Below are positions 1-5,606 of a DNA stretch of 5,795 nucleotides, piece by piece; position 1 is the first letter of the stretch; each line of letters starts with the position of its first letter. The notes beneath the pieces are model-generated. The model had not been told where the DNA came from and did not search any database. It saw nothing but the letters and a program-made list of their open reading frames with translations. Origin of the DNA: an uncultured Collinsella sp. (lineage in GTDB: Bacteria > Actinomycetota > Coriobacteriia > Coriobacteriales > Coriobacteriaceae). The stretch covers positions 1 to 5,795 of the forward strand of contig CABUZD010000112.1 of NCBI GenBank assembly GCA_902495945.1. Direction: 5' to 3'. A program made the position numbers and the translations under genes.

Positions 1-30
1 GCCGGGGGACTGGCTCGCCCGCTTTTTCAT
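1..30 (-). CDS. Start of an unidentified gene downstream of the adhesin (partial)
   Basis: An ATG on the minus strand (complement of 28-30) opens a frame that stays open to the window edge and reads MKKRASQSPG. It lies only four bases beyond the adhesin stop codon, so the two genes would be co-transcribed and possibly translationally coupled. A weak purine-rich stretch in the last adhesin codons (the AAGAAG of its Lys-Lys tail) could serve as ribosome binding site. The basic N-terminus fits the cytoplasmic start of a secreted or membrane protein. Genes for LPXTG adhesins are often followed by a sortase or another surface protein, but ten residues cannot identify the product. That a gene starts here is plausible; its function is a guess. 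Confidence 0.35.
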   Translation of the reverse strand, partial: MKKRASQSPG

Positions 31-34
31 CGCG

Positions 35-3000
35 CTAGCGCTTCTTTGGGATCGACCTAAGGCGAGCGAACCATAGGGCTGCGGCACCCGATGTCAGGAG
101 CGCGGTGATGCAAGCGGCGATGGGAACTGATCCTGTTGCCGGTAGGTCCTGCGGTAGGGTACAGCGTTGAATGACGCTGTCCTCGTCATGTGACTCAAGT
201 TTATTGCCGCCACCGTTGCGGCAAAGATCGACGCGCGCGCTGTTGGTGAGTGCGGTTTGGGGCGTATAAGCCGACGTTGCCTGCATGTGCACGACTGCGC
301 CCCGAGCATCTGTGCCAAGGATTGCTTTGGCATCGTCAAGGTCGTCGTGCTCATCTTTGAGATCATCGCGGGTCCAAGAATCCGCATCGCTTCGAGTCGT
401 AAAGTCGGCGGCTACCGCACCGTATTCAATTCGAATACCCGTTACGACGGTATTGGACGCAAGGTCGAGTTCTTTCGCCTCGAGTGTGGTGGATTCCGTG
501 GTCGAGACATCCGCCTTCCACAGGTGCCAGCCGTCGTAATCGACGAGGCGGCAATCCTCACCCAGGCTCTCTTTTACTTCGTCGGACTCAAGCCAAGGAT
601 TTTCGTGCCCATCGTCAAGTGTCGCGTTTGTCGGCTCATCGACGTCTGTCGAGTCCAACGGCGTCGTGCGATACCACACGTTGCACAGACCGTTGAGGTC
701 GCCGATGGCGACGGGGGTTTCGATTGAGACGAATCTCGCTGTATCGTCCTCGGCACACTCAAGATCATCGGTAATTGTGAACTCATCAACCCAGGTAGCT
801 GAATCGTTTCGAGCGTCGATGGTATAGGAGAAAAGTCCATCCGTATTGGTTTGCGACGCGGCGCGATTTTTACCATCGCCGTTGGCCAACAGACCCTTCC
901 CGATAGGTTGGACAAGCTCCTGACGCTTGTCGACCTGTCCTTTGATCTCGATGGGCGTATCCTTCATCGCGACGGATTGGACTTCTCCCGTATCCTTTAT
1001 TTCAAACGTTATCTCCTCGGCAAGGTCATAGGTCCGCGGAGACATCATTTCGCGCAACGAGTAGGTGCCGGGTGCAAGATGTTCGACGCGGTGCGGCTTG
1101 TCGGATGAGGTCCAGGAGTCTATTTCGGTTTTATCGGGACCATATAAGGTGAGCTGTGCGCCTTCCACTTCCTGCTCACCGCTTGCATCGACCTTGGAGA
1201 TATCAACCTTGGTGTAATCGTCGGATACGTTAAGCCGTGCTTCTACAACGGGTGTTTTCTGGTCGGCATAAGTAAGGTCGACAATATGGGTTGTCTGATC
1301 GAGCAAAAAGCCTGCCGGCGCTTGAGTCTCGACAACCTCGTAGCGTGCGGTGCCAGATCCCAGTGGGAGGTTGTCCGCGCGTGCTTCTCCAGTTTCATCC
1401 GTCGTGACGGTCGCGACGGTCTCACCGTCGAGCGCGGCAATGCTACCGTCGGGGCGCACGATATCACCCGAGGCACGGATCTCAAAGACGGCGCCCGCGA
1501 GGCTGCTGCCGTCTATGGCATCGGTTTTAACGATCCTGATGTTTCCGGTCGCGGCGTGGTCATAATACGAGGCGATTGCAACGGGCGTTAGGTTCATGTC
1601 GGCGGGTATGTTTACCTCGATCTCTTCGCCGACAAGATAGGGCTCTTTGGCCGAGGTTTCGCGTACATAATAGGTGCCCGGCATGAGCGATTCGGGCAGT
1701 GTGACGGTGCCGGTCGCGTCAGTCGTAAAGGTGTCCATTACGTTATGTGCTGGATACCAGCAAGTTTGTGAGACAGGTTCGTGATTGCTGTCGAGGAGTT
1801 GGAAGGTGAATCCGGCTAGGGGAACAGAAGCTCCTGTTTGGGCATCGCGTTTTACAATCTGGAGATGCGTCGACAGCGCGTGGTTGTCCACAATATATTG
1901 AAGCTCGGCCCCGTCGGAAATCTGATTGGCCCCGACGGTCCATTCCCCTGCACGTTTAAAACCCTCGGGGACGGTTTCCGGAACCTCGCGAATCGTGTAG
2001 CCGGCACGGTCGTATGGGACAGCTCCGTGGACACCGGCGGGTCGCTTGCCTGTGCCGAACCATGCTTCGGGCTGATCTTTGGTGGAGGCAAAGCCATAGA
2101 TGTTTGTGGTCAGTGTGCCAACAACCTGCTGAGAGCTGTTGCTGACAACCTCAAAGACAACACCACCCGCCGGCTGCTCCAGGCCGGATTGGTCGCTATT
2201 GCCGTAATCCTTGAATTTGGAAATCTCAAGGTTAAACGCAATGGGGATATCGGAAACGCGAGATTCGATCTCGACCACGCCTGAATCGCCGAGCTGGTCG
2301 GCTCCAACGGTATAGGTCCAGCTGTCGTTGGATGGCAGGTAGCCCTCGGGGGCTTTTGATTCGTAGATGGTAAAGGTTCCTAAGGGGACATCGGCGAGGG
2401 TGGCCCGACCGCTTTCGTCGGTCGTGAGGATTTGTGCCCATCCAGGGGTTGATTGCGACACACACGTGAACTCTGCTCCTGCGAGCGAAGCTCCCACCTG
2501 GTGGCCGGCATTCGTCGCGGCATCGAGTTTTACGATACGCAGGTTGATGGTGCCGGGCTGTTCATCAATGGCGACCCGCCCGCCGTCATTCCCCGTGGTA
2601 AAGGCAATACGATCGTGGCGGGGGACATAGCCGGCCGGCGCCTTCGTTTCAACTAGGTAGTATGCCGTGTTGGGCAGAAGTGTTGCTTGCGCTCGACCGT
2701 TGCTGTCCATCTTGATGGTGCCGACACGCGCGCCGCTGGCGCTCTCAAAAATATCGAATGTTGCCCCGGTAAACTGATAGGTATTGTTTCCGCTGGTAAT
2801 AACGGTGTTAGCAGACTGCTTTTGGAAGGAAACAGACACCGCCGGCAGTACATAGAGCATGTCTTGACGTTTGCTGCCGCCCGATACGGCCCCTAGATAG
2901 CGTCGCGCGCGGTGCGGAGCGGCTTTGATGCTTCCTGATTTTGCGCTGTCGTGGAGCCACCGCGCAGCCGCCACGACTTCATTGTCGGCGGTAAAGTGTC

Positions 3001-3466
3001 CGCTCTTGGTTTTACCCTGAGCGGTCGTGTAGGAGTAGGTGCCGTCGACATGGGTAGTGCCGTTGAGCATCCATACGGCAAGCTGGGTGGCGGCGCGGGC
3101 GCGATCGGGTGAAAGATGGTAACCGCCAAACGACGTGGTGGTGGGATATCCGTGACAAACGATTGCCGCGAACTCGTCGTCGAGCCACACCCAGCCTTGA
3201 TCAAAGTTGAGCCATGGGCCGCCCGGTTTGGTGGGGCCGGGGCGCTCCTGGTTCATGCAGTAGGCAATCGAGGTGTCTTGAGCTTCATACTTGCCGATGA
3301 AGAAGGGTCCACAATCATCGCTAATAGTGCGGAAGCCGAGCTGGTCGTAGCCATCGACGGCAAATGCGGCTCCCGGTGCCAGGCAGCCGAAAAGCAGGAA
3401 GAGGAGCAGGAGCAGCGGACCTGTTGCGATTGCGCTGTGGACAGAGTGCGTGGGTGCGTTGGACAT
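35..3466 (-). CDS. LPXTG-anchored surface adhesin: thioester domain plus six Cna-B/SpaA-like domains
   Basis: A 1143-residue cell-wall protein, probably a host- or surface-binding adhesin or pilus-tip subunit. Residues 1-36 form a signal peptide with a long Leu/Phe core and an AFA cleavage site; unusually, it has no Lys or Arg before the core. Residues 37-200 look like a thioester domain: Cys70 (YCMNQ) and Gln128 in TQLAVW are the likely internal thioester pair, which in this family can bond covalently to target surfaces. Six Cna-B-like domains follow at about 210-302, 307-402, 411-528, 533-636, 641-750 and 752-838. Each has an early Lys (216, 313, 417, 539, 647, 758) and a Glu in an ETxAPxGY-like motif (273, 369, 494, 603, 713, 806), as expected for intramolecular isopeptide bonds. 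Residues 842-1105 are unrecognised. The end is LPATG (1108-1112), a hydrophobic segment and a basic tail, the sortase signal. No pilin YPK-type motif was seen, arguing against a backbone pilin. The start is fixed by an AAGGAG site and an in-frame TAA four codons upstream. Confidence 0.9.
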   Translation of the reverse strand: MSNAPTHSVHSAIATGPLLLLLFLLFGCLAPGAAFAVDGYDQLGFRTISDDCGPFFIGKYEAQDTSIAYCMNQERPGPTKPGGPWLNFDQGWVWLDDEFAAIVCHGYPTTTSFGGYHLSPDRARAATQLAVWMLNGTTHVDGTYSYTTAQGKTKSGHFTADNEVVAAARWLHDSAKSGSIKAAPHRARRYLGAVSGGSKRQDMLYVLPAVSVSFQKQSANTVITSGNNTYQFTGATFDIFESASGARVGTIKMDSNGRAQATLLPNTAYYLVETKAPAGYVPRHDRIAFTTGNDGGRVAIDEQPGTINLRIVKLDAATNAGHQVGASLAGAEFTCVSQSTPGWAQILTTDESGRATLADVPLGTFTIYESKAPEGYLPSNDSWTYTVGADQLGDSGVVEIESRVSDIPIAFNLEISKFKDYGNSDQSGLEQPAGGVVFEVVSNSSQQVVGTLTTNIYGFASTKDQPEAWFGTGKRPAGVHGAVPYDRAGYTIREVPETVPEGFKRAGEWTVGANQISDGAELQYIVDNHALSTHLQIVKRDAQTGASVPLAGFTFQLLDSNHEPVSQTCWYPAHNVMDTFTTDATGTVTLPESLMPGTYYVRETSAKEPYLVGEEIEVNIPADMNLTPVAIASYYDHAATGNIRIVKTDAIDGSSLAGAVFEIRASGDIVRPDGSIAALDGETVATVTTDETGEARADNLPLGSGTARYEVVETQAPAGFLLDQTTHIVDLTYADQKTPVVEARLNVSDDYTKVDISKVDASGEQEVEGAQLTLYGPDKTEIDSWTSSDKPHRVEHLAPGTYSLREMMSPRTYDLAEEITFEIKDTGEVQSVAMKDTPIEIKGQVDKRQELVQPIGKGLLANGDGKNRAASQTNTDGLFSYTIDARNDSATWVDEFTITDDLECAEDDTARFVSIETPVAIGDLNGLCNVWYRTTPLDSTDVDEPTNATLDDGHENPWLESDEVKESLGEDCRLVDYDGWHLWKADVSTTESTTLEAKELDLASNTVVTGIRIEYGAVAADFTTRSDADSWTRDDLKDEHDDLDDAKAILGTDARGAVVHMQATSAYTPQTALTNSARVDLCRNGGGNKLESHDEDSVIQRCTLPQDLPATGSVPIAACITALLTSGAAALWFARLRSIPKKR

Positions 3467-3471
3467 GGCTG

Positions 3472-3477
3472 CTCCTT
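3472..3477 (-). promoter_or_regulatory. Ribosome binding site of the adhesin gene
   Basis: On the minus strand this reads AAGGAG, five bases before the ATG at 3466. Together with the in-frame TAA just upstream, it decides the start codon. Confidence 0.8.
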
Positions 3478-3486
3478 ATCCCTCGT

Positions 3487-3511
3487 GCGTCGCACGGGGA
3501 GGCTGCGACGC
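3487..3511 (-). other. Inverted repeat in the adhesin 5' leader
   Basis: Perfect 8-bp arms GCGTCGCA (3487-3494) and TGCGACGC (3504-3511) enclose a 9-base loop. It lies about ten bases upstream of the adhesin ribosome binding site and should fold in the mRNA leader. There is no U-run after it on the minus strand, so it is not an intrinsic terminator. It could stabilise the mRNA, modulate translation, or be a protein-binding operator; the sequence does not decide between these. Confidence 0.45.
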
Positions 3512-3720
3512 GTAGGATGAGGCTACCCCCGAGGTTCATGCGGGTAAGTACCGGAGCCTGACCAAAAGCTTGCCCAATTCCTGACAAATTGAGCTCAAAT
3601 ACAACAATCAAGCAAAAACGCAGGTAGAAGATAAGGGGAACAGGAAGTCAAAGGTCCTCGTCTCCACAATTGACGCGATTTTCAAACGAATCTCCACAGC
3701 TAAAACAAGCATCGCCACCC
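3512..3720. other. Intergenic region between the adhesin gene and the tRNA gene
   Basis: About 210 bp without a convincing gene. The half next to the tRNA is A-rich on the plus strand, unlike the GC-rich surroundings, as expected for promoter DNA. The adhesin promoter should lie here on the minus strand, but no hexamer pair with good spacing stands out. No riboswitch core was recognised. Confidence 0.5.
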
Positions 3721-3750
3721 TTGTATCGAACAAGACAACCGCGTTATACT
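3721..3750 (+). promoter_or_regulatory. Probable promoter of the tRNA-Gly gene
   Basis: A -35-like TTGTAT (3721-3726) and a -10-like TATACT (3745-3750) are separated by 18 bp. The predicted start falls about seven bases before the mature tRNA 5' end, giving a short leader for RNase P to remove. The -10 is a good match and the -35 a moderate one. Confidence 0.6.
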
Positions 3751-3763
3751 AGCCAACACACAA

Positions 3764-3838
3764 GCGGGCATCGCCAAGTGGTAAGGCATCAGCTTCCCAA
3801 GCTGACACTCGCGGGTTCGAGTCCCGTTGCCCGCTCCA
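3764..3838 (+). tRNA. tRNA-Gly (anticodon CCC)
   Basis: A 75-base tRNA with encoded CCA that folds fully. The acceptor stem is GCGGGCA paired with TGCCCGC; the D-arm is closed by GCC/GGC. The anticodon stem TCAGC/GCTGA carries loop TTCCCAA with CCC at 3796-3798. The variable loop has five bases, and the T-arm GCGGG/CCCGT carries loop TTCGAGT. The discriminator T is at 3835 and CCA at 3836-3838. Anticodon CCC reads GGG glycine codons. The gene has its own promoter and terminator. Its 3' end is duplicated 191 bp downstream, which marks it as a likely integration target. Confidence 0.96.
3821..3838 (+). repeat. Direct repeat copy 1: tRNA-Gly 3' end (possible att core)
   Basis: GTCCCGTTGCCCGCTCCA, from the T-stem 3' strand through CCA of the tRNA, recurs exactly at 4012-4029. 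Duplication of a tRNA 3' end downstream of the intact gene is the classical footprint of site-specific integration. Here it could also result from a partial tRNA duplication. Confidence 0.75.
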
Positions 3839-3848
3839 TTCGAATTTC

Positions 3849-3881
3849 AGGCACGGTAACGTTTCGTTACCGTGCCTTTTT
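3849..3881 (+). terminator. Intrinsic terminator of the tRNA-Gly gene
   Basis: A perfect 13-bp stem (3849-3861 with 3865-3877) closes a TTT loop and runs directly into a run of T (3877-3881). It starts eleven bases after the tRNA CCA. The minus strand has no T-run on the other side, so it works for plus-strand transcription only. Confidence 0.9.
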
Positions 3882-3892
3882 CAATAAAGTGC

Positions 3893-3907
3893 CGGGACTC
3901 GAACCCG
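3893..3907 (-). repeat. Inverted copy of the tRNA T-arm
   Basis: CGGGACTCGAACCCG is the exact reverse complement of the T-arm core at 3812-3826 of the upstream tRNA. Similarity stops on both sides. The T-arm core is shared by many tRNAs, so the source need not be this tRNA-Gly. Confidence 0.7.
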
Positions 3908-3919
3908 ACAGGGTGCGAG

Positions 3920-3948
3920 CGCTAAATAAACGCGAAGCGTTTATAGCG
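3920..3948. repeat. Hairpin 1 of the array, GCGAAGC cap
   Basis: CGCTAAATAAACGC (3920-3933) pairs with GCGTTTATAGCG (3937-3948) around a GAA loop. There are twelve pairs and a two-base AA bulge on the left arm. The cap GCGAAGC is a known exceptionally stable DNA mini-hairpin. The hexamer GCGAGC flanks the hairpin on both sides (3915-3920 and 3946-3951). Confidence 0.75.
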
Positions 3949-3957
3949 AGCAGGCAA

Positions 3958-3975
3958 GGTCGCCGATAGGCGACC
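3958..3975. repeat. Hairpin 2 of the array
   Basis: GGTCGCC (3958-3964) and GGCGACC (3969-3975) form a perfect 7-bp stem with a GATA loop. Confidence 0.75.
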
Positions 3976-3984
3976 GCAGCCGGT

Positions 3985-4007
3985 GCGTATTTGCGAAGCA
4001 AATACGC
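3985..4007. repeat. Hairpin 3 of the array, GCGAAGC cap
   Basis: GCGTATTTGC (3985-3994) and GCAAATACGC (3998-4007) form a perfect 10-bp stem around GAA, with the same GCGAAGC cap as hairpin 1 on a different stem sequence. No T-run follows, so it is not a terminator. Confidence 0.8.
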
Positions 4008-4011
4008 GGAC

Positions 4012-4029
4012 GTCCCGTTGCCCGCTCCA
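4012..4029 (+). repeat. Direct repeat copy 2: detached tRNA-Gly 3' end
   Basis: An 18-base exact copy of 3821-3838 without the rest of the tRNA in front of it; hairpin 3 ends four bases upstream. Flanks differ on both sides apart from a short TTC/AA similarity after CCA. It ends about 100 bp before purB. Confidence 0.75.
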
Positions 4030-4081
4030 ATTCCAAAATGTTAGGTTAATGCCTGCTGCCCATACTTGCACCTGCGCACGG

Positions 4082-4087
4082 TACAAT
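4082..4087 (+). promoter_or_regulatory. Candidate -10 box for purB
   Basis: TACAAT lies 44 bases before the purB ATG. A TTGCAC at 4066-4071 is only ten bases upstream, too close for a standard -35, and nothing better is visible at 16-18 bp. The call rests on the -10 match and position. Confidence 0.35.
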
Positions 4088-4120
4088 GGTTGGGTTACGA
4101 CCAACGTGCCAATAACCAAA

Positions 4121-4126
4121 AAGGAG
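4121..4126 (+). promoter_or_regulatory. Ribosome binding site of purB
   Basis: AAGGAG is five bases before the ATG at 4132. It selects that ATG over an in-frame TTG at 4066 that would add 22 residues unlike the family N-terminus. Confidence 0.85.
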
Positions 4127-4131
4127 CCGCT

Positions 4132-5478
4132 ATGATCGATCGCTATACCCGCCCGGAGATGGGACACATTTTCTCCCTCGAGAACAAGTACGCCATTTGG
4201 CAGGAGATCGAGGTCTTGGCCTGCGAGGCCCAGGCGGAGCTCGGCAAGATCGGTATTTCCAAAGACGAGGCCCAGTGGATCCGCGACCATGCCAACTTTG
4301 AGAAGGCGAAGGTCGATGAGATCGAGGAAGTCACGCGCCACGACGTCATTGCCTTCCTGACCAACATGAAGGAATACATCGATGCCGATGTTCCCGAGGG
4401 CGACCCCAAGCCCAGCCGCTGGGTTCACTATGGCATGACCAGCTCCGATCTGGGCGACACGGCCCTGTGCTACCAGCTCACCCAGGCCTGCGACCTGATC
4501 ATCGAGGACGTCAAGAAACTCGGCGAGATCTGCAAGCGTCGTGCCTTCGAGGAGCGCAACACGCTCTGCGCCGGCCGTACTCATGGCATCCACGCCGAGC
4601 CGATGACCTTCGGCATGAAGTTTGGCTCTTGGGCCTGGGAGCTCAAGCGCGATCTGGATCGTCTTGAGGATGCCCGCAAGAACGTTGCCTTTGGTGCCAT
4701 CTCGGGCGCTGTCGGCACGTACAGCTCCATCGAGCCGTTTGTCGAGGAATATGTCTGCGAGCACCTGGGCCTGGTTCACGACCCGCTGTCCACGCAGGTT
4801 ATCAGCCGCGATCATCACGCCTACCTCGCCGGCGTTCTTGCCACCACCGCGGCCACCTGTGAGCGCATCGCTACCGAGGTCCGCAATCTGCAGAAGACCG
4901 ATACACTTGAGGCCGAGGAACCGTTCCGTAAGGGTCAAAAGGGCAGCTCCGCCATGCCGCACAAGCGCAACCCCATCACCATGGAGAAGGTCTGCGGCCT
5001 GTCGCGCGTCGTGAAGGCCAACGCGCAGGTTGCCTTCGACAACGTCGCCCTGTGGCACGAGCGTGACATTTCGCACTCCTCTGCCGAGCGCGTCGCCCAG
5101 GCCGATAGCTTCATCGCGCTCGACCACATGTTCCAGTGCCTCATCCGCGTTATCGACGGCCTGCAGCTGTATCCCGCTCGCATGATGGCCAACCTCAACA
5201 AGACGCGCGGCCTCATCTTCTCCTCCAAGGTGCTGCTCGCCCTCATCGACACGGGCATCACCCGCGAGGACGCGTACGCCATTGTGCAGGAGAACGCCAT
5301 GGCAACCTGGCACGAGGTGCAGGATTGCGTCTCCGGCCCCACCTTTAAGGAGCGTCTCGAGGCCGATCCGCGCTGCACCGTCAGCCAGGAGAAGCTCGAC
5401 GAGATCTTTGATCCGTGGGACTTCCTCACTCGTATCGACACAGTCTTTGATCGTCTGGAGCAGCTGAGCTTCGAGTAG
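4132..5478 (+). CDS. purB: Adenylosuccinate lyase
   Basis: A cytoplasmic enzyme of the fumarase/aspartase superfamily, used twice in purine synthesis: it removes fumarate from SAICAR to give AICAR, and from adenylosuccinate to give AMP. The product is 448 residues, normal for bacterial PurB. The N-terminus MIDRYTRPEM followed by a helix with FSLENKYAIW is typical. Conserved sites visible in order are His70 (TRHD), His99 with the T-S-S-D motif at 103-106, the catalytic-histidine motif GRTHGIHAEP (148-157, His151), and the superfamily signature GSSAMPHKRNP (271-281), whose mobile serine loop acts in catalysis. The protein is intact and collinear with the family. The start is set by AAGGAG five bases before the ATG. 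It appears to be transcribed alone: the tRNA terminator precedes it and a stem-loop follows. No purine-regulator site was recognised. Family homotetramers build active sites from three subunits. Confidence 0.97.
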   Translation: MIDRYTRPEMGHIFSLENKYAIWQEIEVLACEAQAELGKIGISKDEAQWIRDHANFEKAKVDEIEEVTRHDVIAFLTNMKEYIDADVPEGDPKPSRWVHYGMTSSDLGDTALCYQLTQACDLIIEDVKKLGEICKRRAFEERNTLCAGRTHGIHAEPMTFGMKFGSWAWELKRDLDRLEDARKNVAFGAISGAVGTYSSIEPFVEEYVCEHLGLVHDPLSTQVISRDHHAYLAGVLATTAATCERIATEVRNLQKTDTLEAEEPFRKGQKGSSAMPHKRNPITMEKVCGLSRVVKANAQVAFDNVALWHERDISHSSAERVAQADSFIALDHMFQCLIRVIDGLQLYPARMMANLNKTRGLIFSSKVLLALIDTGITREDAYAIVQENAMATWHEVQDCVSGPTFKERLEADPRCTVSQEKLDEIFDPWDFLTRIDTVFDRLEQLSFE

Positions 5479-5504
5479 GTTCGGGCATAACGTTAGCTTT
5501 TTAG

Positions 5505-5542
5505 GGCGCTTTGCTGGTAATGTGTGTTGCCGGCAAAGCGCC
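5505..5542 (+). terminator. Probable terminator after purB
   Basis: GGCGCTTTGC (5505-5514) pairs perfectly with GCAAAGCGCC (5533-5542). Pairing continues inward through TGGTAA/TTGCCG with two G-T wobbles, giving a stem of about 16 bp and a TGTGTG loop. It starts 27 bases after the purB stop. The tract after the stem has scattered Ts but no real T-run, so termination may be weak or factor-assisted. Confidence 0.6.
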
Positions 5543-5545
5543 TCG

Positions 5546-5572
5546 TTGCATTTAGGGAAAGACGGGGATAAT
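5546..5572 (+). promoter_or_regulatory. Candidate promoter of the TSCPD-family gene
   Basis: TTGCAT (5546-5551) and GATAAT (5567-5572) are 15 bp apart, slightly short of ideal. The position between the purB stem-loop and the next start codon, 34 bases downstream, is suitable. Confidence 0.3.
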
Positions 5573-5606
5573 AGTCGTCTCGAATAACATTCTGAGAGGG
5601 GATCGC

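Larger units (their letters stand above)
3891..4029. mobile_element. Non-coding hairpin-array element bounded by tRNA-derived sequence
   Basis: About 140 bp without a convincing reading frame, densely packed with structure. From left to right: an inverted T-arm copy (3893-3907), a bulged 12-bp hairpin (3920-3948), a 7-bp hairpin (3958-3975), a 10-bp hairpin (3985-4007) and the tRNA 3'-end copy (4012-4029). The spacers between the three hairpins are both nine bases. CGGGAC near the left end and GTCCCG near the right end form short terminal inverted repeats. This could be a MITE- or REP-like miniature element or the remnant of an integrated element. It encodes no recombinase, so any mobility would be supplied in trans. 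The structure is seen; the mobile interpretation is inferred. Confidence 0.45.

Noticed and set aside
3377..3390. Possible lipobox at Cys28 of the adhesin signal peptide (LFGC)
   Set aside because: Phe at -2 is a poor fit, a good AFA signal-peptidase I site follows, and the protein already has an LPATG wall anchor.
3512..3720. Riboswitch in the adhesin leader
   Set aside because: I compared the minus-strand leader by eye with remembered cores of common riboswitch classes and saw no match; only a simple hairpin is supported.
3670..3969. Plus-strand open frame of 99 codons across the tRNA
   Set aside because: It reads straight through the tRNA, its terminator and the hairpins, so it cannot be a plausible protein gene.
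3891..4029. CRISPR array or second functional tRNA
   Set aside because: The hairpins are not identical repeats with unique spacers, and the second tRNA 3' end has no D-arm or anticodon arm before it.
4089..4105. GTTGG/CCAAC stem-loop before purB as a purine operator or attenuator
   Set aside because: Only five base pairs, overlapping the expected transcription start, and no similarity to a known purine regulator site.
4066..4131. Upstream TTG start adding 22 residues to PurB
   Set aside because: The ATG at 4132 has a strong AAGGAG at the right distance and gives the normal family N-terminus; the TTG lies upstream of the likely -10 box.
3922..5313. Open reading frame of 463 codons on the minus strand opposite purB
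   Set aside because: It is antisense to a clearly real purB, which explains the long opening through GC-rich codon bias; it also runs into the hairpin array and has no recognisable domain or ribosome binding site.
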